DNA of 33,464 nt. Source: Pelargonium nanum (taxonomy: Eukaryota > Streptophyta > Magnoliopsida > Geraniales > Geraniaceae). Position numbers and translations under genes: made by a program. The stretch spans positions 1-33,464 of the forward strand of contig JAYMTF010000571.1 of the NCBI GenBank assembly GCA_036897485.1, in the 5' to 3' direction. The notes beneath the pieces were generated by a model, which was not told the DNA's origin, made no database searches, and saw only the letters and a program-made list of their open reading frames with translations. Shown piece by piece: positions 1-9,975 of the stretch (its first letter is position 1; every line of letters begins with the position of its first letter).

Positions 1-428
1 AAAGATGGTTTATACACGTTTCTTGATTTACTAGGACAACTAGTGTGAGAAAAAATATCAAGGTGACTGATTTTTTGTTATTTAAACTTTCAAAGTTTTT
101 CCTCGTGATTTGGTGACGATTTATTTTCCAATCCCTAATGATTATAACTAAGAAATATCTTAAATAATAAAAATCGCAATCAAGAAACTATCAAAGCACA
201 AACATACGCAATTTGGCACTCCAAAACATTTCATTTTAGCATCTATTTATTTTACTACAAGAGAAGTTTTGAAACTAATGACCTACATGTACTAAATTAT
301 GGCTTTATGTTGACTTGACATAGTTCATTGTTGAATGCTCGAAGTATGGCCATGTCCGCTAGGACTTGGGTCTTCATCTGTTGGCATGACATGCACTTTT
401 AGTTGTCATGGCTAAGCCAATATTTATT

Positions 429-581
429 TGACTTAGGCTAAGCTATTAATGAGGTGATGACACCTCATTAAAAATTATGAATCCGTGCGGGTCGCTCCGT
501 TCCCACCAATTCACTTGGCTGGGTATGAGTAAAATTTAAATGAGGTGTTCTCACCTTATTGGTTTGGCTTAGTCTAAGCCA
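429..581. mobile_element. MITE-like element, copy A
   Basis: A core at 459-550 begins GACACCTCATT and ends AATGAGGTGTTC, an imperfect terminal inverted repeat. The flanks extend the inversion: GACTTAGGCTAAGC near 430 against GGCTTAGTCTAAGCC at 566-580. The left end also folds on itself: AATGAGGTG and CACCTCATT (448-469) are perfect 9 bp arms around a 4 base loop. A related core lies at 4209-4303 with a shared interior, including TTCACTTGG/TTCACTTAGG and GATATGA/GGTATGA. There is no coding capacity. The family name and target-site duplication are undetermined. Confidence 0.6.
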
Positions 582-610
582 TAAAATGTTTGGATTAGAT
601 TTCTTTTCCT

Positions 611-657
611 TTATATATATATATAATATATACACATACATACATACATACATACAT
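611..657. repeat. (TA)n followed by (CATA)n microsatellite
   Basis: A TA dinucleotide run is followed directly by about six CATA/TACA tetranucleotide units. It is a simple sequence repeat in intergenic DNA. Confidence 0.9.
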
Positions 658-669
658 GCCACATAGATT

Positions 670-1560
670 ATCATGTCACTTAATATAAATTTAACACTCT
701 TATTTCTTATTTTATTTTTTAATGAAAAATTTATTAATTTATTAATTCAAATCAAACGATAACAAATATGATATAAAATTGGGGGCTTGAAATTCAAGCC
801 ACCTAGAAAAGTCTAACAGAAAAAGTAAAAAAAATATAACTAATTTTTGGGCCACTCGGTTCACTGACTAACCCGAAAATAAAAAATTAACATTACCAAA
901 CTAAGCCACAATGACTAAAACATCTCGAATAATCAAATCAAAGGCACTTGAATCCTCCCCATCAGCCTGAATTATCAAGTTGAAGGCACTAGAATCCTCC
1001 CCTCTAGTCTAAAGAGCACGAACAATTGACATCGATTGCGCTTGGAGCTCAAGGCGACCACGTGGATAGATTTTTCAACAGCACCTCGCAACCATCGGGT
1101 CTACCACATGATTGGACAACAAACTTGAAGGCTGATCCGATGACTTTGGTAAAACCGCCATCTTTCTAGTCACTTTCTCATTCTCTGCAACCACCTCATG
1201 CTGCCTTATGCACATATCAATAAAAAAACGTACCACGAATCTGCGCCACACTGCAAAAACTTTAACAACCCAAAACTTGCTATCAAAGCAAGACTCGCTA
1301 TCTTAACGAGAGACCACAATTTGATATATGCAAATCTAAGAAACTGTCGTTGCTTTTAGAGTAAAAAAACAGCCATAACTGAACAAAAACCTAGCCGACT
1401 CTCAAAACGACAAAGAAATAGAAAGAGGCTTCTCTTATTTCTTATTTAATTAACTCAATTGAGGGGTTGAGTTACAATCAAACAACATATACCAACAATG
1501 ATAATAACAACAATAAAAACAAATTTATTATTTATTTTTTAAGGATATTGATACTAACTG
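670..1560. other. Gene-free AT-rich stretch with one short duplication
   Basis: No credible coding frame was seen on either strand. At 929-1013 two diverged copies of a 42-44 bp unit lie in tandem; both contain GGCACT, one base, then GAATCCTCCCC. The part around 1000-1440 is less AT-rich and may be old transposon debris, but no family could be recognised. Confidence 0.4.
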
Positions 1561-1619
1561 TTAATTAATAGGTTCAATGTAGTACTCTACAAATTGTTGC
1601 ATTGTTGTATTTATAACTC

Positions 1620-1690
1620 AAAGGTAGTGGCGCAGTTGGCTACACAAGTTGCGTGAGTGAAAAAACGCTTATGTTTGATCACCGCTCAAC
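1620..1690 (+). repeat. tRNA-derived SINE-like head
   Basis: TGGCGCAGTTGGC near 1627-1639 closely matches the Pol III A box. GTTTGATCACC near 1672 resembles a degenerate B box about 45 bp further on. This spacing is typical of tRNA-derived SINE heads. No cloverleaf was folded, and the 3' end and target-site duplication were not found, so it may instead be a decayed tRNA pseudogene. Confidence 0.4.
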
Positions 1691-2271
1691 ACACTCCTGT
1701 AAAGTGGAATAAGCTTTAAACGTGACTTACCATCGAATGAGATCATCTTCCTTGTGTCTTTGTCTTTATCTCTCTACTGGGCCATTAGAGATCTGCAAAA
1801 TGTGGTAAACTAAATTGAGATTTTTTACAAACAATAAATCTCATACATATTATTCCCACAACAAGGTTGTATAAGGTTGCGAAAACGGAAAGGTAGGTTT
1901 GAGTTCGATTTAAGTTTTGATTTTCTTTTTCTTTTTTGAATTTTCCGGCTATCGGAAACAGGGTCTTCCAAAAAATTCAATAAAAATTATACCCAAATTT
2001 GAACCTCATGTCTGTTCATACCAAACAAAAATTCTACCCAGATTTTCTTTAATTAGTAAGTTCATGAATAATTTTGCCCAAGTTTTGCCCAATCTGCTAA
2101 TACCACACAACAATGAGTTGGTTCATGATTTATTTTTTCTTGATGTTACTCGTTTCAACAACTAAAATTCACAAACAAACCTTTTAATTCTCTAAGCAAA
2201 TTCATTTTTTATGGTAAATCTCATTTGTCCACAGTAAATAACTTAAATTTTAATTGATGAACTAATAAGAA

Positions 2272-2306
2272 CTTGGTTGTGTCTTAAAAAAAAAAAGCTT
2301 GGTTGT
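2272..2306 (+). mobile_element. Ultra-short poly(A) insertion with 9 bp duplication
   Basis: CTTGGTTGT occurs at 2272-2280 and again at 2298-2306. Between them lie only GTCTT, an A run and one G. A direct repeat around a poly(A) tract is the signature of target-primed reverse transcription. The payload is about five bases, as in an extremely 5'-truncated LINE or SINE copy. Confidence 0.5.
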
Positions 2307-3850
2307 AGATGAAGGGTAAAATTGTCTTTTTACATAAAATTTAACATTGTTAGTGATTTACAGATGAAACCAAAAGTTATGTACGTCCAAAAACAAGTTT
2401 TAAAATATGGTACATGATGTGTTTTGGGACCGTAAAATGGGCCCCCATCTGTCATTACCCCTTCAAAAAATTCAAAAACTAAATTGGGTCAAAACATGAA
2501 AATTCAAGAGCTAAATTGAGTCTTTACCGATGATTTATACCTAAAAGTTTGTCATTTTCATGGACCAAACATATATATTTTTTTTAAATTGCCTTTTATC
2601 CTACGTGTCAGCTCCTTAAAGTAGTAGTCTCTACATGTGTAGCGAAACAATCACTTACCTGGTTTGGTTCATGAACCATAAGCATATCCTAATCAATATC
2701 ACATTCTCTTGCATGATTGACCAAAGAAATTGATAGGAACCATGTCAAATCAAAAAAAAAAAAAAAAAACACATGTTGTGTGGATAGTTACAAAGAGATG
2801 GTAACTTGTGGGGTTTTTTTGTTGCTCCTTAGGTGGAAGGCTGAGAGCCTCCCAATTTTGCTCGTCTTTTTTTTTGTTCCTTCTCTTTAATTTGTGCTCT
2901 TATTTTGAATATATATAATGGGGAAAAAAAATATATGGTGTAATATTATTATTTTATTAGAACAAAATTATCATTTTAATAATTTGATGAAGTTTATTAA
3001 ACCATCATTTTGAGGCAAAATTGATTGATTTTATACTCATTTTGGTTTTAAGGACATGATTTTCTCCACTTGCAATTGTTGCAGAAAGTATACAATTTTG
3101 TGCACTGTTTTTCTACTCATGAAGCTTAGCTACATCTTCCCTCCTTAGAAATTGGAGTTGTTAATTTTCTTTATGTAATATAAATACAGAGAAAATATGA
3201 CAATTATTTTGGGATAGAAGGTATTAGTGATTGTTTGAGAACATAAATGTTCAAAAGTCAATTGAGTGGAAGGAGATAAAATGAACTTTAAGTGAAATAA
3301 ATATTCTTATGATTGTATGATAAAATTAGTTGTAAATTGAGTTTGAAAAAATATTTTGAAAACATAGATTGTTAGGTAAAATATGAGTTTTTGAAAGTGA
3401 GTAATTACTAAAATGGACATATGAATTAATATGTATAGTTAAAATTATAGTTATATTTATTTTAATATATGTATTTATATCAATTAGATAATTATGTTGG
3501 TTGACCGCTTAGCAAGGTAAGGGAAATATGTTGGTCGATCTCATTATTTTTATAGTATGGTTCACTAATTCTCTTCTCGGCCAATTAGCACTTCAACAAG
3601 GCAATGGACAACGCAAACTTTTCATGTTTCTCTTTCCTCATTTTGCTCTAGAAGTAATCCCAGTGGCCCGTTTACGTTGTCTCCCCCCATGGTCTTTGCC
3701 CTGCTTGCAGATGGTCATGCCTGTAGCGACCCACGTGTGGAAGAAAAATACATACAGTGAGGGAGAGTGGCGATTTAAAAAGTCTCCCGACTGTGCACGT
3801 GTCAAGCTCATCGATAAAAGAAAAATGTGAGACTCGCTGCACTCGCACGT
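2307..3850. other. Gene-free AT-rich stretch
   Basis: No credible gene was seen. There is a 20-base A run near 2751-2770, and much of 2930-3490 is very AT-rich. The open frame at 3528-3830 has no recognisable domain and looks like chance or transposon debris. Confidence 0.4.
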
Positions 3851-3858
3851 GAGCGGGA

Positions 3859-4030
3859 GTGTTGAAGTGAATAATTGTCACACATTAAAAAAATATATAT
3901 AAAGAGAATGAGCTAAATATAATGGTGTAAGTCAAACCCTACTAATAATGTTGACCTTTTAGTAGTGGAAGCTCAAGTCATTATGCTTAACCCAACTATG
4001 AAATTTAACATGGTATCAGAGCCTAAGGTC
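3859..4030 (+). mobile_element. LTR retroelement fossil (TRIM-like or solo LTR)
   Basis: A purine-rich tract ending GTGAGCGGGAG is followed by a segment starting TGTTGAAGTG and ending near 4012. TGGTATCAGAGCC follows at 4013, the classic plant retroelement primer-binding site complementary to initiator tRNA-Met. The LTR-like segment is about 150 bp, in the size range of TRIM elements. No gag or pol coding was seen. It is an old, broken fossil. Confidence 0.5.
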
Positions 4031-4208
4031 ACATGTTCAAATCTTGACACCCCCAAAATTTGTATAATTAAATTCTTAATTTATTCTCTCTTATTGATCC
4101 TTCTATACAACTCTTAGCTCTTCATCTATCTCTTCGGCCCTCCCATAAAGTTAAAAAAAAAAACAGAAACAATATCCTATTTATCTCTCTTCGATCCACT
4201 TGCAAAGC

Positions 4209-4303
4209 CACGACCTCATTAAAAATCTTAGAGTGAGCGGGTCCAATATCCACAAATTCACTTAGGTGGATATGACTGAAATTTAATGTGGTGTCATAAT
4301 AGG
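4209..4303. mobile_element. MITE-like element, copy B
   Basis: This is a diverged copy of the core at 459-550. It opens with ACCTCATTAAAAAT, keeps AATTCACTT and GATATGA in the middle, and closes AATTTAATGTGGTGTCA, pairing imperfectly with the start. It lacks the outer palindromic flanks of copy A, so the mobile unit may be just this core of about 95 bp. Confidence 0.55.
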
Positions 4304-4785
4304 GATCTTTCTTTACTTTTAACGCAAAATCTCATCTCACCCGGTCCAACGAGAGTTGAACCCATGATCATCCACAATGAAGTGTGTGCATTGACCATTG
4401 AATCATCTCTCAGTGTACATATAAATTAATTTTAACCAGTATTCTATAATGATATGCAAAATCTAATTTTTATTTACATTACTCAGAATCAACAATACAT
4501 CATTCTATAACAAAATGCAATATATGTTCATACAATTTAAATTAAATTATCAAATAAATACCTTAAACACAATTAAATTGTAACTCTACTAGTACTAACT
4601 AATGTCTCCAAATTCACTTCATATACGACCTACTGTGTTTGTATTTTACTCGTAATCATACAACACATGTTTGATCACCAACAAAATACCACAAAAATGA
4701 CAGCTAAAAAAAATAAATAAAAAACAAAGAGTTTGGGTCAAGTAGAGACACACAAGTAAAGAGAAAGATGGTATTGGTAGTACAC
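4304..4785. other. Distal upstream region of the first gene
   Basis: This is AT-rich non-coding DNA. No gene or confident regulatory motif was seen apart from the promoter elements listed immediately downstream. Confidence 0.35.
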
Positions 4786-4789
4786 GCCA

Positions 4790-4840
4790 CCACGTCAGAA
4801 AAAAGTTCGATTCTCCGAGATTCTCGCTGGTCTGACGTGG
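4790..4840. promoter_or_regulatory. Perfect 10 bp inverted repeat of bZIP-type ACGT sites
   Basis: CCACGTCAGA at 4790-4799 and TCTGACGTGG at 4831-4840 are exact reverse complements 31 bp apart. Each holds TGACGTGG, a hybrid of the G-box and C-box ACGT cores bound by plant bZIP factors. They lie about 120-170 bp upstream of the TATA-like sequence of the downstream gene. Confidence 0.5.
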
Positions 4841-4960
4841 CACTTCTACCATGCACCTTGCACCAGACAATAACACCTTCTTCTTCTCATCTCCTTCCTC
4901 TGTATCTGTACGTACACACATCACCATCATCATCTACACAGCCACATGTGCACATATACA

Positions 4961-4969
4961 TATATAATA
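4961..4969 (+). promoter_or_regulatory. TATA-like element of the first gene
   Basis: TATATAATA lies about 30 bp before a pyrimidine-rich tract (TCTCTCTCTTTCTC, about 5007-5020) typical of plant transcript starts. It would place the transcript start near 4993-5005. Confidence 0.45.
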
Positions 4970-5025
4970 TTTGTTTTTCCTCAAAAAAAACATTTCTTTG
5001 TAAAGGTCTCTCTCTTTCTCTGCAA

Positions 5026-5106
5026 ATGCAAATTGCACAATCACAGACCAAAACCCAGAATTCATCATCTCCCAATAATTTATCTTTTGGGGTTTCTTGT
5101 GAGTGA
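5026..5106 (+). CDS. Upstream ORF 1 (26 codons) in 5' leader
   Basis: ATG at 5026 opens a 26-codon frame ending TGA at 5104-5106. The peptide is Ser, Gln and Asn rich (begins MQIAQSQTK). It lies in the predicted leader exon, upstream of the main start at 6084. Whether it is in the mRNA depends on the transcript start, which I can only estimate. Confidence 0.35.
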   Translation: MQIAQSQTKTQNSSSPNNLSFGVSCE

Positions 5107-5142
5107 AGAGAGAGGAAACCTAGGATTTTTATTTCTTTTTTT

Positions 5143-5205
5143 ATGTTCAATTTGATGCTTGACGCGTTTGTTGGTTTGGAGAAGAAGCCAGACCTCCTAA
5201 TCTAA
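5143..5205 (+). CDS. Upstream ORF 2 (20 codons) in 5' leader
   Basis: ATG at 5143 opens a 20-codon frame beginning MFNLMLDAFV and ending PDLLI, with TAA at 5203-5205, 17 bases before the predicted leader donor at 5223. A second in-frame ATG is at 5155. The hydrophobic-then-charged composition is unlike random AT-rich sequence, so a translational regulatory role is possible but unproven. Confidence 0.4.
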   Translation: MFNLMLDAFVGLEKKPDLLI

Positions 5206-5222
5206 AGTCTTGTACCGTTTAA

Positions 5223-5999
5223 GGTATCATAAAGTTGTCTTTTTTTGCTTTGCTTTGAATCTTCTTCTCATATTCCAAGGTTGAGCTACAAGGCAAGATT
5301 TTTTTTTTAGGGATTTTGATTTGTTGTAGTTATTGTGTTTGTGTGTTTGGGATTTTGCTAAATGAGATGTCAAGTTGTTTGATGAAATATTGTGAACTGC
5401 ACAAATGAAAACTGAGTATTTTGGTGAAATGGGGAATTTTTATTTTTGCATATAAGCTTTTGGTTGTTTCTCTTTTCTTCTTGGTTTCTATGTTGCTCAT
5501 TTTCATTTTTTTGCTTTTTTTTTCTTCATTTGTTGCATTTGGATGTTTTGTATATATATACTATTTAGCAATAGCAAGTATATTGATATTTGATGATATG
5601 CTAATGACAGTAGATATACCCAATTTACTATTTATTTGGCTGCCATGAAATTGATCGAACACGAACCAATCGGAGCTTAAGCATTTCTTTTGCTGTTAGT
5701 AGTTGCGAGAATGCCAAAAACCTATCAAATCAATCAAGGAATTGTGGAAGGTTTTCAGGGTTGAATTCCCTTTTATTAAATTTTTTCCCCCTTTCTGGAT
5801 TATGATGTTAGCGGAAAGGTTAAAATATAGAAGGCTTCAGTTTCACCTCATTTTCATTTCCTTTGTTTGATGAGAATGATAGTATATCTCATTAGCTTAT
5901 ATTGTTTCTTGATGTCAATATCATGTATCTTTGAATTGATCTTTAATATGCCTCATGGGATTTGGTATCTGAAATTGATCTAATTAGTATTTCCTGCAG
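5223..5999 (+). other. Predicted 5'-leader intron
   Basis: AAG|GTATCA at 5223 and TTTCCTGCAG ending at 5999 bracket a T-rich stretch of 777 bp. The acceptor is a tandem NAGNAG (GCAGCAG), so the exon could start at 6000 or 6003. Long leader introns are common in plant genes and often raise expression. This is inferred from sequence only. Confidence 0.55.
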
Positions 6000-6083
6000 C
6001 AGAAAGAGCTACTTATTAAACAAGTAGAAGTTATTAGCACATTTAGCTGCAAATTATCGGCCTGAGAGATCGAGTGGATACAT

Positions 6084-8414
6084 ATGGCTGTGGCATTTAC
6101 CAATCTTCCGTGGTTGCTGTGGAGTGGAAAACACAAAGAGCCCAGAAATTCTAATGGATCTTCTTTGAATCCTTCACCTGACACAGGATTGTGGGATTCT
6201 GATACCATTAAATTTCCTTTGGTTAAGAGGACCAATATGGGATCCTCATCAAGAAGGGTCCAGCGCAAATGGCATAGCCGAGAAGAGCGTAGAGTTGATA
6301 GGGAATATGATGTTGTTCTTGTGCCTTCTGATGGTGGATGTGTTTCTGGTTCCGAATCTGATGGTTCAGATTGGTCCATTGGTTGGTTGGAGCCTCATGG
6401 ACCTGGGTTCCTGAGTGACGATGATACGGACAATAGCTTTGCCGTGCTGGTTCCATGTTATGGCAGGAGTCATGATGTAGTAGAGGATTCAAAGAACAAG
6501 ATTTTGAACACCCCTGGGAAAATACCATATAACTATCCTGATGGTAAGAGCTGTTTCTTTATCCTGAAGTCTTTTTTTATTCCCTTTTTCATATGGTTTG
6601 TTGAGTTATTTTCCTCTACGTATCATTGTAGTTCAATACCTGCTTGAACATACAGACGGAATTAAGCACTTTAAACATAACTATTTAGCTTGTTGAGTAC
6701 CTAGTTGAGTTTGAGCACGAGCTTTTGCTTTGCAATTAGAATAAATACGAAGAACCAGCATATTGTGAATGCTGCATTCCTGTACACTTGCTTTTATGCT
6801 TGATCCATTACTTAGGCTACAAAATATTTACATACATGAAGTGCAACCCCAACCGATAGTTGAGTAATTGACTATGATTGAAGCTAACCTGTTGGGACTT
6901 TGTAGTTTAGTGATATGTGTAATATAAAACTGCTGTATCAACTCTGAGGGTATAAAACTTATTTTAAGAGCTCTCTAAATTTTTGGAGTATCAAATTAAT
7001 ATAGAAAACATAAGATATTTCGTTTACCCTCTATCTTGAATGTACAACAATTAAACTGTGAAGTTTGAAGAATCAACATTGAAAAAATGTGAAGAACTGA
7101 TATACAGGTTGGACTGTTAACCTATTAGCTTAATCATTTGACTATTTGAGTAAGAGTCAAGTTTGAGATGGTATCATAGCCTGGTTTCGTTGGGTCTTAT
7201 GACCTGTCTGTTTTAACTCCTTTCTTGGTCCACTTGAATGGTCAGTTGTTGTGTTATCTAGTCTCCACGTGAGGGTGAGTGTTAAGGAATCTCACATTGA
7301 AATAAATGTGAAGTCTGTCACACTTGATATACTACTTGACCCCTCTACCTATTAGCTTAAGTTTTGGGGTTGAAGTCAAGTTTGATAGGAAGGAAGCGTT
7401 GTATCAAGTCTTCCTTGAAAATTGAAATAATTATGATTTTTGACAAAATAGGCCAGATATTCATAGCCTTAACTATAGGACTTGGAGAATGAGAGCTACT
7501 GCATGCTAAGTGATTAAGGTGCCTTTAGCTCTGATTATTATCTCAACATTTCTTCATCGCATAATTTGGTTACCAGAAGGATTTATTTTGTCGCATGATT
7601 TGGACCGTCAGATGACAAAATCTATTCTTCTGGAATCATAGTTGTACAAATCTTCCTTTTGTATAACCCTGTAACTACGATCTGATAGGAATTGAATATA
7701 TGTCTAAGGCGATTTGATTTCCAAGTATATGAGAAATGAACATAAACTATTCATGGTCACTTTCTTCCTTTTAATTTTTGTCGGAGGCTGTGCATGCTTT
7801 ACTTGTCACCCACTTTATCATATTTTCCATTCAGCCTCCTCTTCCTTTTTTAAGCAATTGCTTAGATTTATTTCTGTAATTATAATGCCCTCTCCTGTTT
7901 GTTGTACTACACATTTGTATCTCGTGCAGTTTCATTTGTTGTCAATGATATAGATTATATTCTTAATGGGAACATTAGTGTAACTTTTCTGTTATCAAAG
8001 TCATTTTTGATGTCAAGTTCTCATCTTCAACCTCTTGTGTCAACCTGAACCTTTATCTTATAAGTTTCACCTACCGTACTTTTATGCTACTCAACTCATG
8101 TGCTGTCTATATCCCAACCTCAAATTGGACTTCAGAATCTGAATCCGCTTGGCTTTTATTTTTTCATTATATCAATGAACTACTATGGGATTGAGAATTT
8201 AGGCATTGGCCTTCGTTCAGACAATTTTTTCTTGGTCCAGATTTTATCAATTCTCGGGCTGTTGCTTCTCTGATCTCATCAGACTTGCGCGTATTTACTG
8301 ATATCTGTGTAAATTTTCTTATCTTTGCTAACCTGTATATCCTGAATGTCGCCTCTTTGTGCAGAGAGCAAGAAGTACATGGAACAATGGCTCTCGACTC
8401 TTCAAAGCAGCTAA
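6084..8414 (+). CDS. Small acidic plant-specific protein of unknown function
   Basis: There are two coding exons, 6084-6543 and 8365-8414, giving 169 residues. The donor is GATG|GTAAGA and the acceptor TTTGTGCAG. The split codon reads Glu, and the last exon adds 16 residues ending in SSTOP. The N-terminus (MAVAFTNLPWLLWSGKH) is hydrophobic and Trp-rich. A basic patch (SSRRVQRKWHSREERR) follows near residue 52, then DREYDVVLVPSDGG, a Ser/Asp-rich stretch (GSESDGSDWS), GWLEPHGP, and DDDTDNSFAVLVPCYG. I recognise the pattern as a conserved, uncharacterised angiosperm family. No catalytic motif, signal peptide or clear membrane helix is evident. The mRNA has a long leader with an intron and two upstream ORFs. 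The 1.8 kb coding intron carries an LTR-element fossil. The alternative is intron retention, which would end the protein at 6645 with 187 residues and no family match at its end. Confidence 0.75.
7100..7390 (+). mobile_element. TRIM-like LTR retroelement fossil in an intron
   Basis: Two similar segments, each with CCTATTAGCTTAA followed by GTCAAGTTTGA, lie at about 7120-7168 and 7346-7390. They look like the 3' parts of two short LTRs. TGGTATCATAGCC, a primer-binding-site match to initiator tRNA-Met, follows the first. A purine-rich tract and TGTTAAGGAATCTCACATTG precede the second. LTRs of about 110 bp and no coding capacity fit a TRIM. It is broken and old. Confidence 0.5.
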
Positions 8415-8890
8415 CGTTTTGGAATACCGATGGTTGCACACTGGCGCTTCTGTGCGGATTCATCTTTTGCAAAGCATACTTATTCTGGGAAGAAGATTGT
8501 ATATAGATATATTATAGCGTAAAAAAAAAGGAAAAGAAAAAGAGTGGCCTTGTTTAATATATTACGTGGCGAAGGAACTTGGTATTGGCTAGTGTTGGTA
8601 TGGAAGTTAATGTTTACTTTATGGAGGAAGAGAGAAACAGCAAAAAACTAGGATGGTTGTGCTGGCTTTGTTCATTCTTTGATTTCATGTTTTTTAGGAG
8701 AAGGCAATGACATTTTGCTATTTCTGCTCATTTCCTTCTTTGCCTTCTTTCAGGATTTAAGACTTTACTTTTTATGTTACAGAATAGAGGGTTTGTGTGT
8801 GTGAGAGAGAGCCAGCAATTCTTTCATGTAATTAGGGTGTACATTTGTGAATATCAAGTTAATATGCTTGTAAATATATTATGTGAATAA
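8415..8890 (+). other. Probable 3' UTR of the first gene
   Basis: Sequence after the TAA at 8412-8414 contains an A run, a TG/AG repeat (TTTGTGTGTGTGAGAGAGAG near 8790) and AT-rich far-upstream-like motifs. Plant poly(A) signals are loose, so the end is only a guess (about 8840-8890). Confidence 0.4.
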
Positions 8891-8996
8891 TACTCTTTTT
8901 CTCCATTCAATGGTCATTACCTTATGAAGAAGCTAGATATAAATGTCAAGATGAGGAAAAAATGTCTAGTTTTGAGTTATACATATGATTCAAGTC

Positions 8997-9237
8997 CAGA
9001 GGTGGCAAAAGTTAGTGTTGGGTTCGGGTTGATGAACCCTAATCCTAATCCGATCCTATAAAGTTGTAGAGTTGATTGGGTTAGGGTCGGGTTTCGGATT
9101 TTAGGCATAAAATGCATTATTTTTTGTGGGTATACCCGACCTATTTTCGGGTTGATAAATTCAGATCCGAACTCGACCCGAAATTGTTGGGTTTTGGTAC
9201 GTACACGACGGGTTGGGTACCATTTTGCCAACTTTAG
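8997..9237. mobile_element. hAT-like MITE remnant
   Basis: CAGAGGTGGCAAAA at the left and TTTTGCCAACTTTAG at the right form an imperfect inverted repeat. The interior is rich in GGGTTCGGG and ACCCGACC blocks in both orientations, a composition I associate with abundant non-coding hAT-type elements in plants. The flanks share only TTCAA, so an 8 bp target duplication is not convincingly preserved. No transposase is present. Confidence 0.45.
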
Positions 9238-9919
9238 GTTCAACCAATCACTTAAAAATACACTGTTTCAACAAATAATTCTTTTTATAACTAGTTAGGA
9301 TCACATTACAATATACAGGAATGGACCTAGAGTTTTGTTCTTGTTGGGACAAAAATCAAAGTCCTTGTGGACACAAGACAAGAATTAAAATTTACCCCAC
9401 ACCCTCTTACAAGATCCGTCTCTACTGTACTATTGTCTTGAAGTCTCAAATTCGAAACCTCAGAATCGATTTCAACAAATGTCAAGGATGGAAAAAAATG
9501 TATACTTTTTAGTGCTAAGGCACCAAGTGATTTGATTCAAACGACTCATAGTTATTTAAAAGCGGAATGATCATACATGCAACCGTCGTGCATATAAAAC
9601 ACATGTGAGGCTAAATTTAATCCTAGCCGTCCATCACAACTAACATAAAATGAGACCCGCTACCCCACCCCCTGAAAATCAAAGTGTCCAAAAGTACAAG
9701 GTGGAGTCCTCTTTCCATCAATCATAGCATGTCACATGCCTTACATGCATTTCACATGTAGGCGGCTACATGCGCCAATTAGCCTCCTGTTTGAAAAAAT
9801 ATGACATAAAATTGTAGTTTGATTCAACCAGAAAAAATTAAACACTTGGAATTGAGGTCAGAAAGCACATCTTTATAATTTATAAATCATCAGAATAAGA
9901 TTCACCACAAATATGCATC
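9238..9919. other. Intergenic, no gene seen
   Basis: No credible gene was seen. A cluster of ACATG/CATGC words (about 9725-9775) resembles RY-type repeats, but motif density alone is weak evidence. The short frame at 9321-9512 has no recognisable domain. Confidence 0.35.
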
Positions 9920-9975
9920 ACATTCAATATCTTTTTTTTTTTTTTTTTTTTTTTTGATACTAACATTCAATATCT
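9920..9975 (-). mobile_element. Ultra-short poly(T) insertion with 13 bp duplication
   Basis: ACATTCAATATCT occurs exactly at 9920-9932 and 9963-9975. Between them lie about 23 T and then GATACTA. Read on the minus strand, this is a 7-base payload followed by a long poly(A) tail, flanked by a perfect target-site duplication. Confidence 0.6.

Noticed and set aside
429-657. CRISPR-like or satellite array from the short repeats near 450-650
   Set aside because: There is no regular spacer pattern; the repeats are MITE ends and a microsatellite.
2735-2790. Sixth micro-insertion around the A20 run near 2751
   Set aside because: The flanks share only about CATGT, too short to call a target-site duplication.
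3528-3830. 100-codon plus-strand frame before the LTR fossil
   Set aside because: Its composition is random-looking, it has no recognisable domain, and it abuts retroelement debris.
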